In this document: piece by piece, positions 21,487-29,887 of the stretch | Layout of the letters: each line of letters starts with the position of its first letter | Numbering within the stretch: the first letter of the stretch is position 1 | From: Mesorhizobium sp. M1E.F.Ca.ET.045.02.1.1 | GTDB taxonomy: Bacteria; Pseudomonadota; Alphaproteobacteria; Rhizobiales; Rhizobiaceae | DNA length: 64,000 nt | NCBI RefSeq assembly: GCF_003952485.1 | Contig: NZ_CP034447.1 | Coordinates: 3,176,501 to 3,240,500, forward strand | Reading direction: 5' to 3' | Notes under the pieces: generated by a model | What the model saw: only the letters and a program-made list of their open reading frames with translations | Databases searched by the model: none | Told to the model about the DNA's origin: nothing | Program-made: the position numbers and the translations under genes

Positions 21487-22580
21487 TCCCGGTACTCCTC
21501 ATCGGCCGTCGAATCGAAGACGACGCCGCCGCCGACATTGTAGACGGCCTCGCCATCGGCAAAGAGCGAGATGGTGCGGATCGCCACCGAAAAGCGCATC
21601 GTGCCGCCGGGTGCGACCCAGCCGATGGCACCGCAATAAACGTCGCGCGGCACGCTCTCCAGATCGTGCAGGATCTCCATGGCGCGGATCTTCGGCGCAC
21701 CGGTGATCGAGCCGCAAGGGAAAAGCGCGGCAAAGACCCGGCGAATGCCGACATCCGGCAAGAGTTTCGCCCGCACCCGGCTCACCATCTGGTGCACCGT
21801 CGGATAGGTCTCGATGCGGAACAATTCCGGCACCTCCAGCGTGCCGACCTCGCTGATCAGCGAAATGTCGTTGCGCAGCAGGTCGACGATCATGCGGTTC
21901 TCGGCCTGGTTCTTTTCGTCGTTGCGCAGGAACGCCTTCAGCCGCGCGTCCTCGGCCCTGGTCGCGCCGCGCGGCGCGGTGCCCTTCATGGGGTGCGTCT
22001 CGATCATGCCTTCGGCGTCGATCTCGAAGAAGAGTTCCGGCGAACGCGACAGCACGACCGGATCGCCAAGCGAAATCAGCGCGCCGTATTTCACCGGCTG
22101 GCGTTCGGTCAGCGCGTCGAAGGCGGCAAGCGGATCGCCGGACCATTGCGCATGGACCGGAAAGGTCAGATTGCCCTGGTAGCAGTCGCCCTTGCGGATG
22201 TGTTCGTGAAGGCGCGCGAAGCGGACGGCGTAGTCCTTGGCGGACCAGCTTGCCCTGGCGTCGAAGATCGGGCCGTTGCTGGCGGGGCCCGAACCCTTCG
22301 GCACCGCCTGTTCGAGCGGCGCGTCGAAGACGCCGAGACAGATCAGTGGCGCGCGGCGTCCTTCAGGCAACAATGGCACCAGCTTTGGCTCGAGCAGGTA
22401 GCCGGCCTCGTAGGAGAAATAGCCTGCCAGCCATTTGCCGGCGTCGGAGGCCGCCTGCGCTGCCTCGAGCGCTGGCGTGAACTCGGCCGCGCTGCGCGCG
22501 ACAATGATTTCGTGCGGCCGGTCGAAGACGAACTGGCGAGCGGTCTCGTCGTTGCGGAAGATGGCTGAAGGCAGGGACAT
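21435..22580 (-). CDS. pabB: Aminodeoxychorismate synthase component I
   Basis: Aminates chorismate to 4-amino-4-deoxychorismate for folate synthesis. The 381-aa protein is the chorismate-binding domain only, lacking the long N-terminal region of anthranilate synthases. The MKGTAPRG motif at about residue 190 corresponds to the PIKGT signature that separates PabB from TrpE (PIAGT); the Lys forms a covalent chorismate adduct in PabB. Also visible are ENRMIVDLLRNDIS and GSITGAPKIRAMEIL. No glutamine amidotransferase (PabA) gene adjoins it, so the amidotransferase must come from elsewhere. First gene of the pabB-pabC pair. Confidence 0.9.
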   Translation of the reverse strand: MSLPSAIFRNDETARQFVFDRPHEIIVARSAAEFTPALEAAQAASDAGKWLAGYFSYEAGYLLEPKLVPLLPEGRRAPLICLGVFDAPLEQAVPKGSGPASNGPIFDARASWSAKDYAVRFARLHEHIRKGDCYQGNLTFPVHAQWSGDPLAAFDALTERQPVKYGALISLGDPVVLSRSPELFFEIDAEGMIETHPMKGTAPRGATRAEDARLKAFLRNDEKNQAENRMIVDLLRNDISLISEVGTLEVPELFRIETYPTVHQMVSRVRAKLLPDVGIRRVFAALFPCGSITGAPKIRAMEILHDLESVPRDVYCGAIGWVAPGGTMRFSVAIRTISLFADGEAVYNVGGGVVFDSTADEEYRECLLKARFATGTVPTSN

Positions 22581-22685
22581 AAGCCTCGAATGCGGTCAAT
22601 TCAGTCGACCGCTCTATATGGGGGCTCGGCGAGGCGCAATCGAGGGAACGGCGTCGGGCGGCGCAAAGCTGGCCGTGGTCCAAAA

Positions 22686-22718
22686 CAAAGGCGGCGCCCG
22701 TGGAGGACGCCGCCTTTG
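22686..22718 (-). terminator. Rho-independent terminator after the helix-hairpin-helix gene
   Basis: Perfect 11-bp arms, CAAAGGCGGCG and CGCCGCCTTTG, with an 11-nt loop. On the minus strand it is followed by TTTTGG. It lies 20 bases past the stop of the gene at 22739. Confidence 0.75.
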
Positions 22719-22738
22719 CGCCAACACATGTCGGCTGT

Positions 22739-23455
22739 TCAGGTGTTGCTTGCGGTGCCCGCCGTCGGGAATCGGCGGGCGAATTCCTTCTCGTCGCCAG
22801 CGGCCAAGAGCTTCGCCTGCTCGATCCATTTCTCACGCGCGATACGACCGTCGAAATTCAGCACGTCTTCGATGCGCTTGACGTCGGCCTCGGTCCACGC
22901 GGCGATCTGGGCGTAGGTCGTGACGCCCTGGCCCTTGAGCAGCTTTTCGTTGACCGGGCCGATGCCGATCAGGCGGCGCAGATTGTCGCCCTTGCCGGCG
23001 GCCGCCTTCGGGGCAGCGGCCTTCTTCGGAGCCGGGGCCTTCTTCGGCGCCGCGCTTGCCTTCGGCGCGGCGGATTTAGCCGCCGGCTTCGGCTGAGCCG
23101 CCGGCTTGGCCGCGGCGGGTTTGGCCGCAGCCGATTTCGCCGGCGACGATTTGGCCTCGGCCGGTGTCGACATCAGCGCCGTCGGCGCAGGCGCGGCGGC
23201 CTTGTTGGCGCCGGTCTTGGCGGGCGTGGAAGGCGCCTCGCGCAGCCGGCCCTCGAGGTCGGCGCGGGCGCGGCTGCATGCGTCGAGTTCGCCGCTCAGG
23301 CGATTGGTATCGGCGCGCAATCTATCGCGTTCGCTCTTCGTGCGGTCGAGATCGCCGCGCAGGCTGTCGAGCTCGCCGCGCAGCCGGCCCCAGAAGAACC
23401 AGCCAACCAGAATACCCACAATGAACGCCAGGAGCATGTAGAAGAAAGTGCTCAT
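22739..23455 (-). CDS. Membrane-anchored Lys/Ala/Pro-rich protein with helix-hairpin-helix domain
   Basis: A 238-aa protein in four parts: an N-terminal membrane helix (about residues 3-22), a short coiled coil (about 25-70, LRGELDSLRGDLDRTKSERD), a Lys/Ala/Pro-rich, histone H1-like stretch (about 85-165), and a C-terminal helix-hairpin-helix-type domain (about 172-225, RRLIGIGPVNEKLLKGQGVT and AAWTEADVKRIEDVL). Related C-terminal domains are often labelled NADH dehydrogenase subunit E-like in rhizobial genomes, but no quinone or Fe-S motif is present. The basic stretch and the HhH domain suggest nucleic-acid binding at the membrane; this is inference. The start has GGAGAGGG upstream. Monocistronic, with a terminator. 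Confidence 0.75.
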   Translation of the reverse strand: MSTFFYMLLAFIVGILVGWFFWGRLRGELDSLRGDLDRTKSERDRLRADTNRLSGELDACSRARADLEGRLREAPSTPAKTGANKAAAPAPTALMSTPAEAKSSPAKSAAAKPAAAKPAAQPKPAAKSAAPKASAAPKKAPAPKKAAAPKAAAGKGDNLRRLIGIGPVNEKLLKGQGVTTYAQIAAWTEADVKRIEDVLNFDGRIAREKWIEQAKLLAAGDEKEFARRFPTAGTASNT

Positions 23456-23815
23456 TTCCCTCTCCAGTCCGATCTGTCGGCCGCGGCCCGGAATGGCGAG
23501 CTTGCCGCAAGGATCGTCTATCGTTCCGCGGTCGGCGGAACAGCCGCTTCAATCGAGCTGTCGGCGCGTGGCTCTCCTCCAGCTATAGCCGACGGCCGTC
23601 ATCGCATCCGCCGAAGCGCAACACGGGCCGTCACTGGCCCGCGCTATGCGTCCGGCTGAGCTTGAGGCGGGACGCTATCATACGGCCCGTGGAAAGCTAA
23701 TTGAAAAATGCGGCGGAGAGTTATTGAAGAACAGATATTTAGGACGACAATAGAGCTGCCGCGAATATTCGCCCCGGCTAAATTGTTCTGGCCTATGCCG
23801 CCGGCGAAACACCCG
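23456..23815. other. 360-bp intergenic region without a gene
   Basis: This region separates the helix-hairpin-helix gene from the 3' end of pepF. The first 200 bases must hold the promoter of the minus-strand gene at 22739. The segment 23690-23790 is richer in AT than its surroundings. I see no conserved frame, hairpin terminator or tRNA in it. Confidence 0.5.
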
Positions 23816-25651
23816 TCATTTGTCGAGCGCTTCCAGTTCATCGATCAGCGCGCCGATCACGCCAAGGCCGATCTGCCAGAAGGCGGGGTCCGTGGCGTCG
23901 AGGCCGAAGGGCGCCAGAAGCTCCGAGTGATGCTTGGTGCCGCCGGCGCGCAGCATCTCGAAATACTTCTCCTGAAAGCCGCGCTCGGCGTTCTGATAAA
24001 CGGCATAGAGCGAGTTCACCAGGCAGTCGCCGAAGGCATAGGCGTAGACGTAGAAGGGCGAGTGGATGAAATGCGGGATGTAGGTCCAGAAGACCTCATA
24101 GCCGTCGCGCAGCTTGATCGCCGGCCCCAGGCTTTCGGCTTGAACCTCGAGCCAGAATTCGCCGAGCCTGTCTGAAGTGAGCTCGCCGTTGCGACGCTCG
24201 GCATGCACCTTGCGCTCGAACTCGTAGAAGGCGATCTGGCGCACGACCGTATTGATCATGTCCTCGACTTTCTGGGCGAGCATCGCCTTGCGTTCGCGGC
24301 GGTCGCCGGTCTGGTCGAGCAGCGAGCGGAAGGTCAGCATCTCGCCGAAGACGGAGGCCGTCTCAGCCAGCGTCAGCGGCGTCGCGGCCATCAGCGCGCC
24401 CTGGCCGCCGGCGAGCACCTGGTGCACGCCATGGCCGAGCTCGTGCGCCAGCGTCATCACATCGCGCGGCTTGCCCATGTAGTTGAGCAACACATAAGGG
24501 TGCGCCGAAGGCACCGTCGGATGGGCGAAGGCGCCGGGCGATTTACCGGGCCGCACGGGCGCGTCGATCCAGTTGCGGTCGAAGAAGGTCCGCGCGATCT
24601 CGGCCATGTCGGGCGAGAAACGCTGGTAGGCCAACAGCACCGTGTCCCTGGCGTCGTCCCAGCGGATCACCGCCTGCGGGGTTTCGGGCAGGGGCGCGTT
24701 GCGGTCCCAATGGTTCATCACGTCCATGCCTAGCCAACGCGCCTTCATGGCGTAGTAACGGTGCGAGAGGCGCGGATAGGCCTCGCGCACGGCGGCCGCC
24801 AGCGCGTCGACCACCTCGCGCTCGACGCGGTTGGCGAGATGGCGTGAATCGGCGATGTCCTTGAAGCCGCGCCAGCGGTCGGAGATTTCCTTGTCCTTGG
24901 CCAGCGTGTTGGTGATCAGCGTGAAGGTGCGCAGGTTCTTGCGGAAAGTCGCGGCGAGCGCCTCGGAGGCGCGGCGACGCACTTCGCCATCGGCGTCCTG
25001 CAGCCGGTTCAGCGCCGGCTCCAGCGTCAACTCCTCGCCGTCGACATCGAAGCGCAGGTCGGTCATCGTCTCGTCGAACAGGCGGTTCCAGGCGCCGCGT
25101 CCGGTGACCGACTTTTCATGGAACAGCTGCTCGACCCGGTCCTCAAGCTGGTAGGGCTTGTCCTTCCTGAGGTCGAGCACCCAGGGCCGGTAATGGGCGA
25201 AGGCCGCGTCGGCCGCAAGCGCGCCTTCGATCGCCGCATCGTCGATCAGGTTGAGCTCCAGCGCGAAGAACAAAAGATGCGCGCTGGCATCGGTCATCTT
25301 CTCCTGGACGTCGCCGTAGAGTTTGGCGCGCTGCGGATCGGCGGTGTTGCCGGCATAGACCAGCCCCGCATAGGAGACGATGCGGCCGATCAGCTCCTCC
25401 AGCGCCTCATAGGCCTCCAGCGCCTCGCCGAGCCTGCCGGCGGTGCCGCGTTGGGCCTCGGCGGCCAAAGTGCCCTTCCAGCGCGCCTCGAAGGCGATGG
25501 CATCGGTTGCCGCGCTCGCGATGTCGCGCTTCAGCTCCGGCGCCTCCATGCCGGAATAAAGATCGGCGAGGTTCCATTCCGGCAGATCGCCAAGCTCCAG
25601 CGCGCCGTGACCAGACGCCGTTGCAAGCCGCCGACCAAACATCATGCGCAT
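23816..25651 (-). CDS. pepF: M3-family oligoendopeptidase
   Basis: A cytoplasmic zinc metallopeptidase that degrades short peptides (PepF/thimet fold). The protein has about 611 aa, typical for PepF. The zinc motif HELGH (residues about 400-404, within TLAHELGHGVHQVL) and a downstream Glu in the LTLAETASVFGEMLTF helix are the ligands. The conserved FYVYAYAFGDCLVNSLYAVYQ C-terminal segment is present. Several in-frame starts exist: ATG at 25651, 25645 and 25642 and TTG at 25657. I prefer 25651 with AAGGT upstream. Divergent from the sigma-54 regulator gene. Confidence 0.93.
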   Translation of the reverse strand: MRMMFGRRLATASGHGALELGDLPEWNLADLYSGMEAPELKRDIASAATDAIAFEARWKGTLAAEAQRGTAGRLGEALEAYEALEELIGRIVSYAGLVYAGNTADPQRAKLYGDVQEKMTDASAHLLFFALELNLIDDAAIEGALAADAAFAHYRPWVLDLRKDKPYQLEDRVEQLFHEKSVTGRGAWNRLFDETMTDLRFDVDGEELTLEPALNRLQDADGEVRRRASEALAATFRKNLRTFTLITNTLAKDKEISDRWRGFKDIADSRHLANRVEREVVDALAAAVREAYPRLSHRYYAMKARWLGMDVMNHWDRNAPLPETPQAVIRWDDARDTVLLAYQRFSPDMAEIARTFFDRNWIDAPVRPGKSPGAFAHPTVPSAHPYVLLNYMGKPRDVMTLAHELGHGVHQVLAGGQGALMAATPLTLAETASVFGEMLTFRSLLDQTGDRRERKAMLAQKVEDMINTVVRQIAFYEFERKVHAERRNGELTSDRLGEFWLEVQAESLGPAIKLRDGYEVFWTYIPHFIHSPFYVYAYAFGDCLVNSLYAVYQNAERGFQEKYFEMLRAGGTKHHSELLAPFGLDATDPAFWQIGLGVIGALIDELEALDK

Positions 25652-25806
25652 CAACAATACCTTTTTGAATCAGGGCCAGAATCAAAGGGAAAGGAGAAGC
25701 CGGTCAAATCCTAAGGAATTCGTTCACCGGGTTTTTTGAAACCTTATTTAGAACCCTGTGCCAAGATGATCCATGGGGATTTCTCTGGCGGGCAATTCAG
25801 ACAGTC

Positions 25807-27348
25807 ATGACAGGTTCCATACTCATAGTCGATGACGATCCCGTGCAGCGCAGGCTGCTCGAGGCGGCGGTGACGAAATTCGGCCATAGCGCCATCGTCA
25901 CCGATGGCGGCGAGGCGGGCCTGGATGTGCTCGACGGGCCGAACGCCCGCGATGTTTCGGTCATCATTCTCGACCTGGTCATGCCCGGCCTCGACGGCAT
26001 CGGTGTGCTGAAGGCGATGCGCGAGCGCGAGATCAACCTGCCGGTCATCGTGCAGACCGCGCAGGGCGGCATCGAGACCGTTGTCTCGGCCATGCGCCAC
26101 GGCGCTTTCGATTTCGTCGTCAAGCCGGCCTCGCCCGACAGGCTGCAGACGTCGATTTCCAATGCCTTGAGGGTCGAGGCGGTCGAGGACGAGATGAAAC
26201 GCACGTCGCGGCGTCGCGGCGGCCATCTCACCTTCAAGGACCTCATCACCCGCAGCCCGGCGATGGACCGGGTGATCCGCCTCGGGCAGAAGGCGGCGGC
26301 CTCCAACATCCCGATCCTGATCGAAGGCGAATCCGGCGTCGGCAAGGAATTGGTGGCGCGCGCGATCCAGGGCAGTGGCGACCGCCGCTCGAAGCCCTTT
26401 GTCACCGTCAATTGCGGCGCCATCCCCGACAATCTCGTCGAATCGATCCTGTTCGGCCACGAGAAGGGCTCCTTCACTGGCGCCACCGACAAGCACACCG
26501 GCAAATTCGTCGAAGCGCATTCTGGCACGCTGTTCCTGGACGAGATCGGCGACCTGCCGCTCGACGTCCAGGTCAAGCTGTTGCGCGCCGTCCAGGAGGG
26601 CGAAGTCGACCCGGTCGGCGGCCGCTCGACCGTCAAGGTCGACATAAGGCTGATCTCGGCGACCCATCGCAACCTTTTGCAGCAAGTCAAGGACGGCAAA
26701 TTCCGTGAGGACCTGTTCTACCGGCTGAATGTCTATCCGATCTTCGTGCCGCCGCTGCGCGACCGACGTGAGGATATTCCCTATCTGGTCAAGCACTTCA
26801 TGGAGAAGGTGGCACCGGCCGATCCGCGCCGCCGCCTCACCGGCATATCGGCCAAGGCGCTGGCGATGCTGCAGGCCTATGACTGGCCGGGCAACATCCG
26901 CCAACTGGAAAATGCGGTGTTCAGGGCGTCCGTGCTGGCCGAAGGTGAGTTGCTGACCGAAGAGGAATTCCCGCAAATCCGGGCGCAGGTCGAAGGCACG
27001 GTGAACCTGGGCGCCGAACCGGCGCCGGCCGCTGGACTGGCCGCGGACGAGCCGCAGCCAATCGATCAGGCCGCTGCCGACGAGGCCGGTGCCGCCCTGC
27101 GCGAGAGCGACGCCCTGGCGAGGCTGCAGCCCCGCTTCGGCACGCTCAGGGCCCTGGACGAGCGCGGCAACGTGCGGGCGCTGGCCGACGTGGAACTCGA
27201 GATGATCAAGCTTGCGATTGACCACTATAACGGTCAGATGAGCGAAGTCGCGCGCCGCCTTGGCATCGGGCGCTCCACGCTCTACCGCAAGTTGAAGGAA
27301 TATGGCATTGACCCGGAAGCGGGCCGTCTCGACCGGCTTGCCTCCTGA
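25807..27348 (+). CDS. Sigma-54-dependent response regulator (NtrC family), orphan
   Basis: A 513-aa transcriptional activator. A receiver domain (about residues 4-118) has acidic residues VDDD and a phosphorylatable Asp in IILDLVMPG. The AAA+ sigma-54 activation domain (about 145-385) carries Walker A GESGVGKE and Walker B GTLFLDEIGD. The sigma-54 contact loop reads GSFTGA where most activators have GAFTGA. A Fis-type helix-turn-helix closes the protein (about 455-495, MSEVARRLGIGRSTLYRKLKEYGI), joined by an Ala/Pro/Glu-rich linker. No histidine kinase gene adjoins it, so its kinase is encoded elsewhere. No clear ribosome site precedes the ATG. Regulated genes are unknown. Confidence 0.92.
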   Translation: MTGSILIVDDDPVQRRLLEAAVTKFGHSAIVTDGGEAGLDVLDGPNARDVSVIILDLVMPGLDGIGVLKAMREREINLPVIVQTAQGGIETVVSAMRHGAFDFVVKPASPDRLQTSISNALRVEAVEDEMKRTSRRRGGHLTFKDLITRSPAMDRVIRLGQKAAASNIPILIEGESGVGKELVARAIQGSGDRRSKPFVTVNCGAIPDNLVESILFGHEKGSFTGATDKHTGKFVEAHSGTLFLDEIGDLPLDVQVKLLRAVQEGEVDPVGGRSTVKVDIRLISATHRNLLQQVKDGKFREDLFYRLNVYPIFVPPLRDRREDIPYLVKHFMEKVAPADPRRRLTGISAKALAMLQAYDWPGNIRQLENAVFRASVLAEGELLTEEEFPQIRAQVEGTVNLGAEPAPAAGLAADEPQPIDQAAADEAGAALRESDALARLQPRFGTLRALDERGNVRALADVELEMIKLAIDHYNGQMSEVARRLGIGRSTLYRKLKEYGIDPEAGRLDRLAS

Positions 27349-27379
27349 GACGCTAGCCTAGCCCAGCTTCCCCGCCTAG

Positions 27380-27394
27380 AATTTGAATCAAATT
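27380..27394. promoter_or_regulatory. Perfect palindrome after the sigma-54 regulator gene
   Basis: AATTTGA, one base, TCAAATT: a 15-bp AT-rich palindrome, 32 bases past the stop codon, with a GANTC (CcrM methylation) site at its centre. It has no terminator features and looks more like a protein-binding site. Confidence 0.35.
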
Positions 27395-27727
27395 GCCGCT
27401 TGCCGGTTCAGAAACTGCTGTTTTCCAGCAATTTCAGCGCCGGCGATCACGCATTGCGGCAAACGGTAACAGATCGTGTTTCGGCCCGAGCCGAATTCTT
27501 GATCTAAACCAGTGATTTACCACGATACGCGGTGCATCATTTTTGACGGGATATCGCCACGGTGTTACCGCATTTCGGCTTCAATAAGCGATGATTAACC
27601 ATTAGGATCGATATTCGGATGTGAGAACCACGCATCCGTTTGGGCAAATCCGGGGACAAACGGTCAGCCTGCAAGGCCTTTTGATTTGAACCAAGTCGAA
27701 CGACACACAGACGGGCGGCATTTTCAT
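27395..27727. other. Intergenic region upstream of the DUF882 gene
   Basis: The gap holds no gene. It is AT-richer than the coding DNA and contains a TTAACCAT sequence at 27595-27602, a CtrA half-site, near the DUF882 gene. It probably includes the promoter of that gene. Nothing else is clear. Confidence 0.4.
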
Positions 27728-29566
27728 ATGAGCGTCTGGCCAAGGTGGCTGACGTTTGTGATTTTGGCCGTCGGGTTCCTTTCGGCAGCCGCTTCCGGCG
27801 CGAAAGCCGAAGTCCGCACGCTGAAGCTCTACCACCTGCACACGCACGAAAAGGCCGAGATCGTCTACAAGCGCAATGGCCGCTACGATCCGGAAGGCCT
27901 GCGCAAGATCAACATCATCCTGCGCGACTGGCGCCGCAACGAGCCGACCAAGATGGATCCGCGGCTGCTCGACCTGGTGTGGGAAGCCTATCGTGAGAGC
28001 GGCTCGTCGGATTACATCCAGGTCGTCTGCGGTTATCGCTCGCCGTCCACCAACGCGTTGCTGCGCAGCCGCAGCCGCGGCGTCGCCGAGAAAAGCCAGC
28101 ACATGCTCGGCAAGGCGATGGACTTCTATATTCCCGGCGTGCCGCTGAAGAAGCTGCGCAACATCGGCCTCAAGATGCAGGGCGGTGGCGTCGGCTACTA
28201 TCCGAGTTCCGGCTCGCCCTTCGTCCACATGGATGTCGGCAACGTGCGCCACTGGCCGGGCATCAGCCGCCAGGAACTGGTCAGCCTGTTCCCGAACGGC
28301 AAGACGCTGCATGTGCCGAGCGACGGCCGGCCGCTGCCGGGCTATGAACAGGCGATGGCTGCCTATAAGGCGCGCAAGGGCTCGGGCACGCCCAATATCG
28401 AGCTGGCCAGCGCCGGCGGGTCGAGCAAGCGGTCCGGCGGGCTGCTTGCGGCCTGGTTCGGTGGTGGCGCCGACGAGGCCGACGACGATGCCGATGCTGG
28501 CGGCGGCGCACCGGAGCCCCAGCCCAAGGTCGTGAAGCAGGTGGCAGCAGCCAAGAGCAGCAACCTGCCGGGCATCGCGATCGTCTCGCCGCAGAACGCC
28601 AAGCGCGCCAACATCCCGCAGATCGCGGATGACAGCGCGGATGATTCGCAGCAGCAGGACACGCCGGAAACGATCATCGCCGCGTTGCCGCCGAAGGAGG
28701 TCCCGCTGCCCGCCTTCGCGCCGCGTCCGAAGGCCGATGTCGGCCAGCAGACGCCTGAAAACGTGCCGTTCGCCACGGCGGACGCCTCGGCCACGACCGA
28801 GCAGGCGGTGGCGACAGCGCATGCGCCGGTCAACGTGCCGTTCGGCATGGCCAACGCGGCGGAAGCCGCAGCGGCGGATCCTGCCAAGGTGGCGGTCAAC
28901 AACATCCCGCTGCCGACCTGGCGTCCCGATCGCTCCACTCCGGCTGAACTGTCGCCCAAGGACAAGAGCGTGCTTCTGGCGCTGGCGGAAACGGCCTCGC
29001 AGGACAAGAGCGCGACCGATGCCTTCTCGGTGCTGCCGACGGCGCGGCCCGACGCGGGCAAACCGGATGAGATCAAGGCTGTCCTCGAACAGGCCAGCGC
29101 AACCACCGAAGCCGGTCCGAGCGGAGCCGAATATGCGGTCGCTTCACTATCGGAGCCTCAGCCTCGCTCGGCGTTCAACGATCCGTCGGGCCTCGATGCG
29201 GCCTCGCCGCGTGAAGCCATCGCCGCCCGTCCGGCCGGCACCGATCCAGCGCAAGCGATCGGCGCCGGTGTGAAGACGACGCGCAAGGAGGCCAGGGCTT
29301 CCACCAGCGACCTGCGGCCGGGACCGAAGGCGATGGTGGTGGCAACGCCGCCGCAGGCGGCGCGTTGGGCGCTGGGCAGCGGCGAGAACATCGCCACTGT
29401 TTCCGACCCGACGACGGCGCCGCGCTATGCCTATAATATGGTGCATACGCCGCCGAGCGAGGTCTACACGGCCGGCTTCCAGACGGATGCCCAAATGCCG
29501 GATGCCAACCGTTTCACCGGCAACGCCGTGAAGTTCCTTTCGGTTGCCCGTTTCCAAACGAAATAA
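27728..29566 (+). CDS. DUF882 / M15-type peptidase with long low-complexity tail
   Basis: A 612-aa exported protein. A signal peptide (about residues 1-27, ending GAKA) is followed by a DUF882 (YcbK-like, peptidase M15) domain to about residue 200. The zinc motif SQHMLGKAMDFYIP supplies a His and an Asp, and FVHMD supplies the second His, as in D,D- or L,D-carboxypeptidases that trim peptidoglycan. The remaining 400 residues are Ala/Pro/Asp-rich and probably disordered. I chose the ATG at 27728, which gives a clean signal peptide; a TTG at 27686 is also in frame. Likely role: cell-wall maturation in the periplasm; substrate bond not determinable. Confidence 0.87.
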   Translation: MSVWPRWLTFVILAVGFLSAAASGAKAEVRTLKLYHLHTHEKAEIVYKRNGRYDPEGLRKINIILRDWRRNEPTKMDPRLLDLVWEAYRESGSSDYIQVVCGYRSPSTNALLRSRSRGVAEKSQHMLGKAMDFYIPGVPLKKLRNIGLKMQGGGVGYYPSSGSPFVHMDVGNVRHWPGISRQELVSLFPNGKTLHVPSDGRPLPGYEQAMAAYKARKGSGTPNIELASAGGSSKRSGGLLAAWFGGGADEADDDADAGGGAPEPQPKVVKQVAAAKSSNLPGIAIVSPQNAKRANIPQIADDSADDSQQQDTPETIIAALPPKEVPLPAFAPRPKADVGQQTPENVPFATADASATTEQAVATAHAPVNVPFGMANAAEAAAADPAKVAVNNIPLPTWRPDRSTPAELSPKDKSVLLALAETASQDKSATDAFSVLPTARPDAGKPDEIKAVLEQASATTEAGPSGAEYAVASLSEPQPRSAFNDPSGLDAASPREAIAARPAGTDPAQAIGAGVKTTRKEARASTSDLRPGPKAMVVATPPQAARWALGSGENIATVSDPTTAPRYAYNMVHTPPSEVYTAGFQTDAQMPDANRFTGNAVKFLSVARFQTK

Positions 29567-29656
29567 CGAGCCCGCCGGTGCCGCGAAGGCCCCGTTTTTG
29601 GACAACGGCGCGGCTTTTGCTTCTTCATCCATGGCGGCATATTTGACCGCCGGCCA

Positions 29657-29730
29657 TCCCGCTTCGTCTAATGGTAGGACAGCGCCCTTTGAAGGCGTGA
29701 ATCGTGGTTCGAATCCATGAGCGGGAACCA
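29657..29730 (+). tRNA. tRNA-Gln (anticodon UUG)
   Basis: A complete 74-nt cloverleaf with encoded CCA. The acceptor arms are TCCCGCT (29657-29663) and AGCGGGA. The D-stem is GTCT/GGAC, the anticodon stem GCGCC/GGCGT with loop CTTTGAA (anticodon TTG at 29689-29691), and the T-arm CGTGG-TTCGAAT-CCATG. It decodes CAA and, by wobble, CAG. It sits between the DUF882 gene and the araC regulator region. Confidence 0.95.
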
Positions 29731-29850
29731 GCCGGCGGCCGTGTTTTCCGGCCGGCGCAGGATGCCATCACGCAAGCCTAAACCTCTCGTGAGGCCGGAA
29801 CGGCTCGCGCTTTTTCGGGTTAGGATGCGTTCGTTCCAAACCGGGGATTC

Positions 29851-29877
29851 ATGAAGAAGATTCTGCTGGCGGCTTGA
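29851..29877 (+). pseudogene. Eight-codon frame that resembles a cut signal-peptide start
   Basis: ATG AAG AAG ATT CTG CTG GCG GCT TGA: the peptide MKKILLAA with GGGGA a few bases upstream, then a stop. It looks like the first codons of a secreted-protein gene whose body is missing, ten bases before the 3' end of the araC gene. It may equally be a chance short frame. Confidence 0.25.
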
Positions 29878-29887
29878 GGCGATCTAG

